Assembly: GCA_013396655.1 (NCBI GenBank)
Contig: WBMV01003298.1
Coordinates: 2,140,695 to 2,204,694 of the forward strand
Direction of reading: 5' to 3'
From: Campylorhamphus procurvoides
Taxonomy: Eukaryota; Chordata; Aves; Passeriformes; Dendrocolaptidae
DNA: 64,000 nt
Numbering within the stretch: position 1 is the first letter of the stretch; the number at the start of each line of letters is the position of its first letter. The translations under genes and the position numbers were made by a program. Shown one piece after another: positions 12,852 through 26,470 of the stretch. Under the pieces are notes generated by a model that was not told the origin of the DNA, did not search any database, and was given only the letters and a program-made list of their open reading frames with translations.

Positions 12852-12920
12852 CAATGTGGAAGAATTACAGGGAACAACAGGGGTAGCAAAAGAGTTCTTA
12901 AGCAATAAATATTCTTCAGA
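12852..12920 (+). other. Candidate internal exon (69 nt, one open frame), unproven
   Basis: The acceptor is TTTTCTTTCCCTTAG ending at 12851, and the donor TTCAGA|GTAAGTG starts at 12921. Exactly one frame is open through all 69 nt; the other two contain stops. The open frame starts after one base of a split codon, reads NVEELQGTTGVAKEF, then ends in serines plus two bases. Length and phase are symmetric, so inclusion or skipping would preserve the frame. The surrounding 12.7-13.2 kb also looks like slowly evolving non-coding sequence. I do not recognise the peptide. This is one of the better exon-like segments in the window, but a decoy cannot be excluded without transcript data. Confidence 0.25.
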
Positions 12921-15900
12921 GTAAGTGATCCCATAAAATATAACAACTGCTGAAGGATGTGCTTCACACTGTATTTTATCAATTTTCAGTGCAATGAACG
13001 TTCTGATTTTAGCATTTTTACAATACTAAATTCTCTTTCCATATAATTTTGCTAGTATCAAAAAGCTAATTCATTTGGTTTCAAGTCTAAAAGAAAAATA
13101 TATGTATCTCAAACACTGTATGAAGAGCCTCCAAGACAATAAAATAGCTTGGTTTTAATTACATGCCATTTTCACAGAATGCTAGAAGAAAAAAGGTGGT
13201 TTTCATCCTGAGCTACTTACCTGCCTATTTTCAACTCCCATGATATTAGAAGGAAATGAGGATAAATCTTGGCTTTTAGCAAGATATAGTGTCAATTAGT
13301 CTATTGTGTCTGAGATGTTTACTATGTGGAAATGTACCCTAAGAGAGACAGAAATGCCAAGACAAAATTCCTTCATAAATGTGCATTAGTGGCAAATTTC
13401 AGAAAGGGAAACAATTTTTATGTTATGGGAATTATTTTTTTAAAATGAGTGATTTAGCTTCATATTAAATGTTTCATGTCAGACAGGAACTTCCCAATGC
13501 CCCCATCTCGCTGTGTTTCAGTTCACACCTCACAGTGGTTTCAAACCCAGTGTCAAAAGCAAGTTTTCTTCCATACAGACACTTGGAGTGCCTCAAAATC
13601 ACTCTGTCATTTCCTCTGTGTCTTGTCTCATGTTAATTCTTTTACAGTTTGTTTCCTTTCCCAGCAATAAAGAATTGCAGGATCAAGACTCAGGACATGC
13701 CCTACAAATGCACGCAGCAGGAGGTCCAGAACAACCTCTAGTTCCAGAAAGCTACACCACAGTAATAGCTCAGATGACCCATTTTTCACTACCAGAATCT
13801 CAAAGGATACAAAACTAAACTGTCATTTCAAGAAGAATGATCTTCATTTTAAAGCCATTTCTTTTTTTTTTTCATTACAATCCATTTTTTTAATTTATTT
13901 TAATTTACTTTAATGAAGAAAGACCGGGGGAATGAGAAGAATAAAATCAGCACAATTACTAGTCTACTACTAAAACTTGGTGGGTTTTAAAGACATTATT
14001 TTGAAAGAAAAGCTGGGTTTTATCTAAGTACTCCCCCTTTAATCCTAAAACACATTGTTTGATGAGGAAGGCTTAGCAATTCGTAGGCAGTTCCATGCTG
14101 ATGATCTCATCCTACGCAGCACAGCCCAGGGATGCTGTGCTGGCTCATTATGCTTTGAACACAAAATCTGTCTCACAGAAAATGGCCCGTTCTCTGCCCA
14201 TCTGTAGCCACTGCAGTCCCTCGTGGGCTGGGGGAGAAGAGAAAGATGGCTTAAAGAACACAGGCAGCAATACAATTTGCCCTTCTTTGCTTTGTTTAGC
14301 CTCAAAGAGCAAATAAAGATGATGACGTGACCATAATATGGCAAAAAACCCCAAGGCAGATGGCAAAATTTAGAGTTAAGAGAAAGGCTTGAAGGGGATG
14401 GATGAGAGATAATGGGAAATCATTTATCCTCGAGTAAAGCAAATTTTTTCAATCTTTTCAGTAAGGTTCTGATTCAGGAAAACATTTAATCCCATATGTT
14501 TGTTCAAGTGAACCAGGGGTTCCATCTCTGCAGTGAGGCAGATATCTGTCAATCCCACTGTAAGGATGAGGAGCCAGAAGGAATTGGTGTCATGTAATCT
14601 CTTCACATGAAAAAACTGCTAAAACCAGTAATGGTTTTAACAAGCCCTATGATTTCACAGCATTAAAATGGTTTGCACACCTATGAGATGCTCAACCTTT
14701 CAACCATCAACCTGAAGAATTCCCCAAATGCACGGGCATCTACAGTCATTCCATAAACGAGTTCAAAAATCCAAACACCTCCAAAAGTGGAGTAAAACTC
14801 ATGTAATCCTTAAATCTGTGTTAGGTGTGCCACAGCAGGTCTGCAGGTGTGGCTCTGCAGGAGGCAGAGCCCAGCTCGAGTGTGCAGTACAGCATTCCAC
14901 AGGGAGGAATAACTCCCATTCCCACAGCTCCCCCAGACAGCACAGCCTGCAACACCAGCTATTGCTGCACCCAAAGTGCCCCGGCCTGGGTTCATTCATT
15001 AATCAAGCAGAGAACAGATTGCCCACTACGCTGCCTGTGCTGTTCCCTTAAATCACCCTCACATTAAAAAGAACAAGTGGGAAGGAAAATGTGCACAGAA
15101 ATCCATGAAAAGATTTCCTGCCATTTGGTCCTTCATGCCAAAGGGAGAGTTGAGCTCCAGATTTGTATGTTAGCTATTTTGATTTCATAAGGCTGATCTT
15201 TAATTAGTAGTGCAGACTAGCCACAGTGAGGGATGCTGGAATGACTAGTAAAGTGTCCCTATCCAAAATATGCTCCTATCAAAGAAAGAACAGATGGCTT
15301 AATAAAGAAACTATTATGCAGCACAAGGATTTTCCACAATAACATAACGATTCTCTTTACTATTGGAATTATTAATTTCCCGGAATGTTACTGATCAAAT
15401 CTGGTTAAAGAGTTGGCTGGGCTAAGCATTCATTTCCAACTAAAATGTTGCTTCTTTTTCTTCAATTCAAAGCCAACTGCAAGAATAGAGCCTGGCAATA
15501 TTGTTCTAGAATACTTCTCCAATTTGTTATCATAGCTTTGGTATCACAGCAGAGAAAGTAAGGAGGTTATATCCATCAGGAACAGATGGAGAGCACAGTC
15601 TTACAGTACATTCCTTGTGGATGATCTCTTTAAGGGATTCTTTGAGAACAGACAAAATGGTTATTTCTAGAAGCTGTGCATTCGAGCTTGACACAAGCCT
15701 CACTGCTGAAAAAAATCATATTTGGGTCACCAGTGAGACCTCAGTTCAATTTGTTCAGGTCTTTATTACCATTTTTGCCATAAAAGTTCCCTAGGTTTTA
15801 GAGACTTGAAATGTGCATTTCCTTTTTCCAAAGTGACCAGAAAAATAATAAAATTTAAAAAAAATTCTCATCTGAAAAAATCTGTATATGCCTAGAACTA

Positions 15901-18900
15901 TCTGCTGAATTACTGTGTGCTGTCAAATAACAATAAACCTGTGAGAGTGTGTTATAGGAAGAAGTCTTGGACATTCCAAACTTTCCATATCTTGTAAAGG
16001 GATGAAATGGGGACCAAAAAGATGCTTTTTTGGAGAAGGGAAAAAGAGACTGGAGAAGAAGAACAGAACCATCATATTAACTGCATGCATAAATAATGCA
16101 ATCTCAAATTTCATCTCTGATTCAGATGAGACACTTTAAACTCTGTGTCCTGCACTCCAAGTGAAGTCTCTCTGCAATTTTCTTTTTCTTATCAATTCTT
16201 TTGCTAAAGATGGTGCAATGTGGTTAGTTCTAAGGAGAAAGACACTCTACAGTCCACTCATAAGGATGCTTGCTTAGGATAAAGGAAAGGAAGGCTCAAT
16301 TTCCTGTTCCAATAAATATTTCACTCTTTCTATAAAATACAGCAAAGGCAGAAAGTGCTAAAAAGCACCTTATGGATTAGTGTCCCTGCCCTGGATCTTG
16401 AAGTCTTCTCCAAGAAGGAAGCCTCCCAAGCTCCTGCCTGCCCACCCGGTGTGCTCATCCCAGCCCGAGCCTTCATGCCGAGACTCCCTTTGCCCTCCTG
16501 TGATCAGGAAGGACAACTCAAGATTGATGAAGCTGTTCGCTTTAAAGTGGAAAATTTCCATTACAGAATGAATCTGCATAAAATAATCCAGGGCTACTGA
16601 ATAATTAGATAGAGATGGATTAGGCTTTGAACCCATCCCACAGCCTGGAAAACTCTGCAGCCTTCAATAGACTGCATTGATCTGCTTTTACATAACTGTA
16701 TCAAATCTAAATCTGACTGACAAGGGACATACAGGCTACTTGTCCCCTCTAATGGCACAGAAGGCACCTGCTCTCACAGGTACTGAAGAAGTATTCTATT
16801 CCTACCAATTTTGCGGTTGATTTTCCCTTGTGTAAAAATTCTAAATGCATGTACATCTTCATCTATTCTCAATGTCTATGTAAGTACTGAATTACAATAC
16901 CCAGCTCTATACTTGGACTGTTTGCTCTGAATTGCTTCTAGACGAAAGGCAGAGCAGGATAATTTAAGAAAAAAAAAGTTAATGTCCATTTTTATGCATT
17001 AAGCATTTTTTAACATTTTAAACATAAAGCATTTGGTAAACAACTGGTAAAATGCCTTGACAACATAAATTAACTAAACCAAAGAAAGCTAAAAATACAC
17101 ACTAAAAACTGGAATAGTCAGGTCTGTCAGGGAGCAGTTCAGAATAAGAAAGGCCACACAGTGAAGATTAAGGATAATTACAGTAGAACCTTCCCACAGC
17201 AAACAGCTGCTTGCACTGAGCCTGCTTTCCAGGCATCCCTCAGAAGGTAACAATTCAACTCCTGCCTTTTCATTCCCTTTCATTGATTTTGCCAATGTCT
17301 AAATCCCCTTATATACACACCCAGATCACACCTGTGCTGCCTTTCCTTTGGAGATGCAACAGATTAGAGGGAAAAATGCAAGTATCAAACAAAACACAGA
17401 AAACCAACTAAGCCTATTATGAAAATAATAGAATACGTGGCTGTATAAGAGAATATATGGCTATATCTATTTTCAGTTGACAGTTGGGTCTACACATTAG
17501 TTTTTCTAAGGAAGATGAGAAAATTCTGCACCCACAAGATTGGGACAACCATTAGTCTGCCTATCCCTTATTTTGAACAAGACCACATAAAACACCCATG
17601 TAAACCCAGTAACAATCTTCCTACAAAACACAGACCTTTTTCCTATATCAAAGCAGTGATCTATAAACTCATGAGGAAAAGTGTTTTTCAAGTGAGTTAA
17701 AAGCGTAAATGTTGGCAGCTAAAAATAGTGCAAAGGAAACTGAATTCAGAGACTCCAACTGGGATTCTGGCAAGAAAGTTTTCTATTTTTTTTTCCTTCC
17801 CAGTTTGACAGATAAACAGAAGTCTTAATAAAAGATGACGTCAGCTTTAGAACCCTCACAAGACACTGTAAATATTGTCACCTAATCTGCATTTAAGACA
17901 CTACCCTGGAAACAACAGGATACCAAAAAAGCATGAGCTGTTAATAATATTTTGGTAGGAGAAACTGAACAAAAATAGAAATAAACAACAGAATGACCCA
18001 GGTCAAAATGCAACCTGCGGTTCAGTGACTACAATTTCACAGACTCACCTAAGGAAGCTGCATTGATAAGTCACAGGATCATGCTGAAGAATAGGTGGAT
18101 TTTTCAGCTGGTGCTGTTGCATGAAGATCAGGGGGATTAATGCCCAACTAAACTGAAAGCCAGAAACAGTCATTTGGGACACGGTGGCTGCACAAGGTTC
18201 AACAACCTGCATCACTCTTTAGAGTTTGTAACTGGGTGCAGCTCCTCAAAACATTAAAAACCTTGATTTCCGCAACAAGGTATCAGCTACAGACTGGCTG
18301 GAACGCAATCAAGTCTAGAAGGATCCAACAGAACAGAAACATCTCTAATGAAACATTTAAGCCCATGCAAATCCAGAAGCTTTAGGAGACACGTGTGAAA
18401 AGACTGCCCTGTATCAATATATGCTTTTTCAGGGGAAATATGTAAATGAGAACTTCCATCTACAGGAACTGAAGAGTCTTTGAAATGCTGGTTGGGTATT
18501 TTTCTTTATTATTTCCTACCTTATTTTGCCCTAGGCACTGTATAACAGTATTGTGTATATTTACTGCAAGTATTTCAGCTAACATGATGACAGGTCAGCA
18601 GTGCCCACTTTTATCTAAGACCAACAAAGTGTAGAAATTCAATTCGCTATTTTGGACCACAGCAAACTCCTTAATTTTACAGAAAAATATCTGTGAACCT
18701 AATTAACAAATTATGTCATTCATAAAGGTAGGTTACTACCTAAATATTGATGGTCAAATCATTTTGCTAAGACTGCATTCTTTGTGGTAACCACAGACAT
18801 TACAACTACTGAATTACATTTGGTAACCCCATGATTATTCATTTTTGAGCACAGAGCAAATCACACCTGAAACTTGTGCCTATTTCAAATTACAAGTCAA

Positions 18901-19393
18901 ATAGGACCTTCTGACCCAGTTGGTCAACCCTACCAAACTCTGGCTAACTTTGTTGGAGTCACTTTCAAAACGTCAATTGAATTCTTCACATCTGAATTGG
19001 CCTTGCTTTTCTTTTTTTTTAATTTATGAAATCCAACTCTCAGATGCCCTCCTGCCCAGACTGCTTCCCTGAGATTTTAATTCCCAAACTGTATGGCGTT
19101 GTTGGTCTCCCTGTTCAGCCTCCTTCAATTTTCAAGCCATGCTCACCAAGTGATATGTCCCACTAGGTGTTAAATCCTCCTTCCTTTGAAATCAGTAAGA
19201 AAAGTCATAAAAATTTCAGCAGAAGCACTGGTGTTCACCTTCCAGCACTCTGATATCATAATCCTAAGGACAGAACAGGGTGACAAGTCTGGTAGTCTGT
19301 ATATACGTCCATCAAAACATTTCTTATAGCCCAGGATGGCAGAACGCAAACGACAGGGGTTCAGTCCCTGACAGCGGCCTCAAGTGCACAGCA
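12921..19393. other. Non-coding stretch, no gene seen
   Basis: No gene is recognised. A GC-richer patch at about 14825-15000 has open frames on both strands, which argues for composition rather than coding. A near-perfect minus-strand splice donor (GGCAG|GTAAGT) reads leftward from 13221, but no acceptor or open frame supports an exon behind it. Confidence 0.5.
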
Positions 19394-19419
19394 CCCCTTC
19401 CCTTCCCTTCTCTTCTCTC
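19394..19419. repeat. Pyrimidine-only tract with TTCCC repeats
   Basis: A 26-nt stretch contains only C and T and is built from CCCTT/TTCCC and TCTTCTC units. Such tracts can be slippage-prone or form triplex structures. It lies about 40 bp upstream of the acceptor of the candidate exon at 19461-19533. Confidence 0.75.
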
Positions 19420-19460
19420 ACAAGAGAAAAGCTCTCCACAGCATTTCCCTGCTCCTACAG

Positions 19461-19533
19461 CAGGTGCACACCGGGGAGCTCAGGCTCTTCCAACATGTGA
19501 CCTCTGTCACCAAGGCTCAGACACTCCCCAGCA
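19461..19533 (+). other. Candidate exon (73 nt), unproven
   Basis: The acceptor CATTTCCCTGCTCCTACAG ends at 19460 and the donor CAGCA|GTGAGTG starts at 19534. Two frames are open across the segment; the first reads QVHTGELRLFQHVTSV and onward. The local sequence is GC-richer than its flanks. Its length is not a multiple of three. Its phases are not compatible with the candidates at 12852-12920 or 32324-32455 without intermediate exons. It could be part of a non-coding transcript or a decoy. Confidence 0.15.
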
Positions 19534-21293
19534 GTGAGTGAAAATGAAACTGCACACCCCCCCCACCATGGCACATGTCTTGCTAAATGAAATCAATACT
19601 CCTACAAATGCCATCAATCAGAAGTACAAAAAGGATCAGAACCAAAAGATGACATTCTGAGGCCCTGATTACTGAAAGCACATTAACACAAAATAAAGGG
19701 GCAGCTAAAGAGGCACAGAACAGGATATGTCAGAGAGGACTGTCTGCTTAATTCTCCTTAGGCTTCCACGTTCAACTGAACACAAGACAGAATCTGGATA
19801 ACATTCTTAATCTACTAGAAAACTATTTTTAGGAAAAAATTGCTAATCAAGCATAAGAGGATTTTGAAGCAGAATTATAATCTTAGCAAATGAGAGACCA
19901 AAAGAGAAAAAAGCTTATGTGTCCAGATTAATAAGATTAGAAAAAAATAAAAATAAGAGAGGTGTTAGCACAGTAGAACAAAACTCTATTATGAACCATA
20001 ATTAGATGTCAGCACACATTTTGTCAGCTTACATGCTGATTTTAATTTCTAGGGCAAACTGGTTTACGTGTTTGGACATTTAAATTGATGCTATACAGTC
20101 TAGTCAGGAGTATCAGATCTGAAAATTAACCTCTTTTGACAGGCTATTATTTAGCAGTGTGACTCTGCAACCACAAGTGAACCAGGTTTGGAGACAGCAG
20201 CAGTTTGGATGGAGAGGGCATTTATCAGCCTGTCTGGCACATGAACAGGTTTGTAGAGCTTAGGACAACCAATCAAACATCCCTGCAAAGTTTCAGTCAT
20301 GGTCCTCAAATAGTAGAGCTCAGCCAAGAGACAAACAATTACAACTGTTTGTGTCCTTGGAGGATCAAGCCCCACCAGTGTAACAGGCTGAAGTTGGGAC
20401 AGCTGGGGTTGCTGCTGCTCACAGGGTACTGCTGAAGCAAGAAACATCCATCCCAATATCCCAAAATACTGCAGTAAGCACAGCAACTGACAAAGTACTA
20501 CTGCCATCCATCTATTTCACAAAAGATCATGTCCCTCTGCACCAATACTTTTTATCTTGAGTACTGAGAGAATTCATTCCTATTTGTAGAGAACATAAAA
20601 ATCTGTACCAGAAGAGGGTCTGATTTTATGCTTTCTGTGCCCTTTGAGCATGAGGGTATAAGAAAAAGATTAACAGTAATATTCGAGGTTTCAATTACCC
20701 TTTTAAGTTCTATTTAGGGGAGAAAAAACTTTCCACTCCCCCCCGACTCCCATTGCTCCCCATTAACTTCACTGTGCTTGAGCTATTTCAACCCACTGTC
20801 TGTGTATTACATACAAATTAACTGCCTCCAGATAAGTATGGCTCAGTTCACCTGATATAAAACATTGCTGATGTTGATTTATGGCATCACTCAATCAAAA
20901 GGTACTCAGAGGATGGTTGAGTGGCATTTTAATTTCATACAACAAAGAAAATTCTAGGGTGCCACTGGAGGAAATTTAAATAGGAGAAAATTATTATCAA
21001 GCATGGCAAAATGGTACAGTGCCATATTCATTCACCCAACACAGATACAGGCTTAAAAAAATGTGGTTTTTGCTTTATGCAAGTACTTAGATTGATTTTG
21101 AGATCGTTTTGAATTTATGAACAATAAAAACAGATATAATTATGGGTATTTTAGAAAGCAGAAATCAAAAGGTTGTTTAACACTGAGGTTCCTACACACT
21201 GTGCTCGTGCTTTCACAAAGGCACTGGAATGAGAAACCAGTTTATTCTGGTTAATAAAATATATACTTTATATGCTATTGATAAAATGCTTTC
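19534..21293. other. Non-coding stretch, no gene seen
   Basis: An 8-base C run at 19557-19564 follows directly after the candidate exon. No gene, RNA gene or mobile element is recognised in the rest. Confidence 0.55.
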
Positions 21294-21346
21294 ATAAAAA
21301 CATTAATTTTATTAAATTTATTATCTTAAATAAATTAATGTTTTAT
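21294..21346. repeat. Imperfect AT-rich inverted repeat
   Basis: Arm 21294-21313 pairs with 21329-21346 with two single-base bulges, enclosing a 15-nt loop. Both arms contain CATTAATTT or its complement. Sequence on either side is also extremely AT-rich. It could extrude as a cruciform or simply reflect simple-sequence composition. Confidence 0.6.
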
Positions 21347-24300
21347 TTCCTTTAACATACACATTTTATTATTTATTATTTCTTTTAATAAAAACCACTT
21401 TTGTGATGGGGTAAATTCCATGAAAATTCAGGACCTCTTTCAGAGTTCACTAGAAATGATCTGAAGCCACAAGCCTTGAAGATCTGCCCAAATGCTGCCA
21501 TCCTTTATAACAAGGACATTACAAAACTTCAGAGGGTGAGCCCAGGTACAGACCCCCCAAAGCAGTGATGCTGGACTTGCTGTGCTGCCCAAGAGCCACC
21601 AGCACCAGGTTTGGAGGAGGCCCCTCGTGCAGCAGCAGCCCCTGAGCCGAAGCTGTGCCTTCCCAAGACCCCTGGGCCAAGTAGCAGGGAGGCAGGAAGG
21701 ACACAGCCCCACAGCCTCTCGGGCTCACTGTCCCAACTCAGGGTTCTCAGGAGCCATTTGCACTAACAGCAGAAAAGCATCTTTACTATTTATTGCAATA
21801 GCTCCGAAGAACCAGGACTATTACGGAAATGAGAGCTGCATTCCATCTCCAAATAACCAGGAGATGCCAGTGAAGTTTCAGTTCCAAAACCAATTTCTTG
21901 GCAATGGTGCACGAAGCAGAATGAACGCAGCTTGATTTACATCTCAAGCTGAGCCTGTAACACTGACAAAACAACAATAACAAGAAATCCTGAAGTGCTT
22001 TACTTGTAAATTAAACAAGTGTATCCCAGAAGCACTTATCTGCAACAAACATCAAATGCTAGAATGCTGCACACGCTCAGTTTCAGGTTATTTTATCTTT
22101 CATCTTAAAAAAGAATATGCATTTCCCATATGGAAAATGCAGAACTCAAAAGCAGACAACTGGCCTACAATGATGGCTCCTGTATTCTATTTCTGCCCAT
22201 GTAAGAAAACAGCTCAAGTCAAGAGTTAATCATCCTTTCCCACATAAAAAGAATCTTCATTATATGATACTGTATTAAACCTCAGAAAGAGGTAATTTAT
22301 AGTAGATGGTAAAAATTGATGATGGCACATGCCCCGGGATGTTCTGTTTCTGAACCTACCTAGAAGCCAGAGCAGTAGAAAAACAAATCCAAACAAGATA
22401 TTTTAAGAAAGAGCTAGAACAGATGGCAATAAAGCAGACTATGTGAACTGAAAAGTTAAAATCTGGTTCAGTTTCTGGCTTACTATGGAACCTGAACTTG
22501 TTCAGGCTTGCATTTTAATGAACTGATGTAAGTAGAGATATACTTCATATTCTCCAAGTGTCCTTGCCAGGTCACCATCACTGAAGTATATTAGACCATA
22601 ATCTTTGACACGCATCTGTTTTTAAATAAAAGCAGTTTCAAAAGGAAAACAAAAAACAACAACCAAACAAAAGCAAACAGAAAAAGATCCCTGGTCTGTG
22701 CAGGAGTCTAGGAATATCCAAACAAACTATTCCACCAGTTCAGTTGTGGAGACAATAATCTAGGTTGGAAGAGCAATGAACAACATCTCAACAGCAATAA
22801 TGTTTTACACAATTGTCTGTGTAAGGAAAAGGAATTATATTTCATCCAAATGCTGCATTGTCCAGGCATTTGATCTGATTTAGGAGGATCAAGTTACTTT
22901 TCATCTCTCCCTTCTGAGCAATCAGAAGTCGTCCTCCCTTTACCCCTGTAGAGAAGGGCAATATTTCCTGGATCTCGCTAAGTTTGCTCCTCAGCTGTTC
23001 AGGAGGGCTCCAAGTTCTGGAGACATTTCTCATCTCCTGCATCTTCTGGCTCAAACACTCCCTTTCTGTCTCTGCTCTTCTCAAATGAACTCAGATTCTG
23101 CAGCACAGGTAGCAGAATATGTTTTTCAAAAGCCATAACACAAATTGTCTCTGCATAGAACAACATTAAGGGAAAGCTACTTTGATCACTTCAGGGCACT
23201 TTCTTGTGTATCATTATGAGAATTATCTTATTATGTTAATGTCTTGCACTGAAGTTCTAATCCACTGAGGATCTCCAGAGTGATACTGAAAGGAACAAAC
23301 AATTAACTCCCAGCCAGAAACATTTAGGTATGAGGCAAAAATGAGAAGTTCTGGGAGAACAGTCTCCAAAAAATTAACAAATTCATTTATACTCATTGAA
23401 ATGGCAGAAATGAGAGGTTTTTCTCTGGTCTCCCATAAAATAGAACTTGCCGCATTTAGAAGCATATCATTGGAAGGAGGGAAAAAACACCTTTGAGGAT
23501 TAAATTTTACTGTTTCTACTCTGCATTTTAGAAAATATCTCACCATTTCAGCGCTGAATAGACCAGTAAAGACACCAGAGGAGTAATAAAGCTCTGAACG
23601 AAACAGTGGCACAGTTAGTAATTAAGGATTTGGGGGATTAGGAGATTTTATTCTCCATCAAACTCCTCAAACAAACAAACAAAAAAAACCAGGAAAAATA
23701 ATTTAAGATTATTTCCTAGCAGGCTAATCTACAGCTGGAATGGAGTTCAATCCATGTCGCAAAGATTTTTACCACAGCATTTCCAAGACTTGGGTAGGAG
23801 GAAAACTTCGAAGAACAACTTGCGGTTTGTTGGTTTGTTCAGCCTTTAGAAAAAGAATACTTGCCACACGATGGGGGTAAGAGTTGAAACTACTGGATAC
23901 AACATGTAAGAAAACTTCTGCATTTTGATACCAGCTGTTCAGAACTCCACTGAAATAGTGGGGACATGATTATGAGTTGTTTAATTGAATAAAGACTAGT
24001 TTATAGTAGCAAAAGAAATAGCAAATAATTACGTTCATTTAATTCACTTGGGAGTCAGCTTGTTTTCTGCTTCCTTGATATTAATGAAAAGAAATCTAAT
24101 TTGTTCTACATGGCAAGAGATGTAATTTAGATGCTTATTAATGCACAGTTCTGGTAGCAGCTCTCTGACAAATGTAGTCTTTAAGATGTTTGTTTTGTAA
24201 CTCCAGGAAGCTGTAAGAGTAACAAAACAACACGTTTTGCACCCAAGTATAATAAAATTGAACAAAAAGCCTCTTTCTCACTTCAAGCAGGCAGACTTGT

Positions 24301-26470
24301 AGACTTTGTGGGAACTTGGAAAGAGATCCTTTGTAATGGTATTACTTTTAAAATATACAAGTCCATACAGTGTTTTTGAACCTTAAATCATGCTTAAGAT
24401 TAAGAAACATGACCAAAAAACCCCTCTTATAATCCATAACATTTCATAACATTATACACACTGGACACAATCACAACTTCCCTGGACAAATATTACTAAT
24501 TGGTTTCTGCCCTAATTATTTCAGAGCCATCTAATCTGTTCTAACCAGGATAACCTTTTCTGGCACTGCCTGCATTCTTGCTACCTAAATTTTTCTGCTC
24601 TCTTTGTAGGAGTGTTGCAAGCATTGTAAATGTTGGCTGCACCACAGGTTTAAATAGAGGGGAAAACAAAACATCATCAAATAATGCCTTGAAAATAAGC
24701 AAATGGCAAACAACTACCAGCTTGTGACCTGCAAACTAAAAGACAGAAAATAATTTCATGACAGTCCCCATGATCATACACAGCTTCTAGTCTGAAGGTA
24801 GCCATAGGAATAAAAATATACTGATTTCTTAGGCAATGTTTAGTTCTCAACTTCATGTTTCACTGCTAACAGTACAAAGAAAGGGAAGATGCACTGTAGA
24901 ATAAGGGAAGAGAAGCAAAAAAAAAAAAATAATACACTCAAATACTCTGCTGACATCACCAGATACACAGATGTGAGAAAACCAGTGTGATATGAAGTCA
25001 TTCATGTTATTTTCTAGGCACTGGCAGGTATGACAAGCAACTTCATTTCTGCTGTAATCACTTCTATCTGTACAAAGTTAATATAAGTCATGACTTATGC
25101 AATACAGAATTCCGACTGGGGAGAGAGTTACTCAAATGGAAACATGAAGGGCAAGTCAGTGAAGAACTAAGCCTTTTTGCTGTAACTTCCATTTAAGCTG
25201 AGCACAAGGAATTGATCTGGATACAACAAAAACTCCCCAGTCTGATTTCCCGTGGCTCCACGACTGCCCAGCAGAACCCCAGCTCCCAGGAGAGACACTG
25301 GGCTGCCTCGGAGGCAGCACCACAAACCCTTCCAGAGCGTGGCCCACGGAGCTGTAGGGTGGGAGGCACAACCATGCCAGTGCTCACTTGACCAGAGATA
25401 CACAGAGCTCTTCATTTGGCAATCACTTGAAGCAAACACATTTAAAAAACACTACAGCCACTCTCACTGCTGTTCTGAGGGATGAAAAGAAATGACAAAG
25501 TTTCCTACAGAAAAATAAACCCCTCTTTAATCATCAGTTCATTTCATGAGAAAATTGGTTTTCTTCATTCTTCTCACATAGCATGACTTTCAGGAAAAAG
25601 AGAGTCCTGGAGCACTGTATGTTGCCATTGAGAGGAACAAGCACCGGATTATGACAATAATTTGTTTGGTATCTACTCCAAGAACATTTCTGCTCTCGAC
25701 AAGTGGGCAAGAGGTCCCATATGATCTTTGTGTTGGACAATCATTAGTTTCCTTTTGTCATATTTGCAGATTATATGTACATCACCAGCATTACTTGAAG
25801 TCAGTCTATTTGTAGCTTTAGAGTGAAAACCACAGGAATTGTGTCAATGAGGTTGTATTTGAGCAACGTGCATCACAAGAGGAGTCTGTTTTTCTCTCCA
25901 AGAACTTTTGTTTTCAAAGCTGGTAGGAAAGAATAAAGATTACTAGGAAATTTATTTTGTCTTTACACTCTTGGGAGTCTGCGTTTGCCTCCTATTGAAT
26001 TTTTTTGTTTGTGCTGAAAATTCCTGTTTTTCCTACTATGCCAGAACTTGTTTAAATGAGCATTAGTTCACTCCCTATTGTGCTGCCAGCTCGGATCTCC
26101 ACTAAGGCTTTACAAACCCCCTGGCAGATGTTAAGAAACAGGATATCTTCACCAAGAATATTGATAAATGTTATGATGGATCTGACCTTGATTCCTCTCG
26201 CCCTTTCATTTAGCTTCCACTATGGGTGCATAGTGAAAGTATTCAAGAGCCACAAATTTAGATCCAGGGTAGACAATTCAACTCCCACGTTCCTACACCT
26301 TTCTCAAGTTTATACAGGCATGGATTTCATGACACAAGGCCCTCTTGATAACTGCAGCCAAACCCCAGCACTGCTCACAAAGGAGGGAAAAGACAACAAA
26401 TATACAATGTATACATATCAATTGATCAGTTTTGTTACTCTTTGTTGCTTCCCTGTGAAATTACAAGAAC
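21347..26470. other. Non-coding stretch, no gene seen
   Basis: GC-richer patches lie near 21550-21730 and 25240-25380. The latter holds a small palindrome, GCTGCCTC-G-GAGGCAGC, at 25302-25318. Another small inverted repeat, CCTGAAC-tt-GTTCAGG, lies at 22491-22506. The minus strand is open for 129 codons at 23223-23612 and for 80 codons at 22842-23084. Neither peptide resembles a family I know, and lengths like these occur by chance. Confidence 0.5.

Noticed and set aside
13221..13300. Near-perfect minus-strand donor GGCAG|GTAAGT
   Set aside because: No acceptor with an open frame is found upstream on that strand.
23223..23612. 129-codon minus-strand open frame
   Set aside because: Unrecognised peptide without splice sites; frames of this length are expected by chance in 64 kb of AT-rich DNA.
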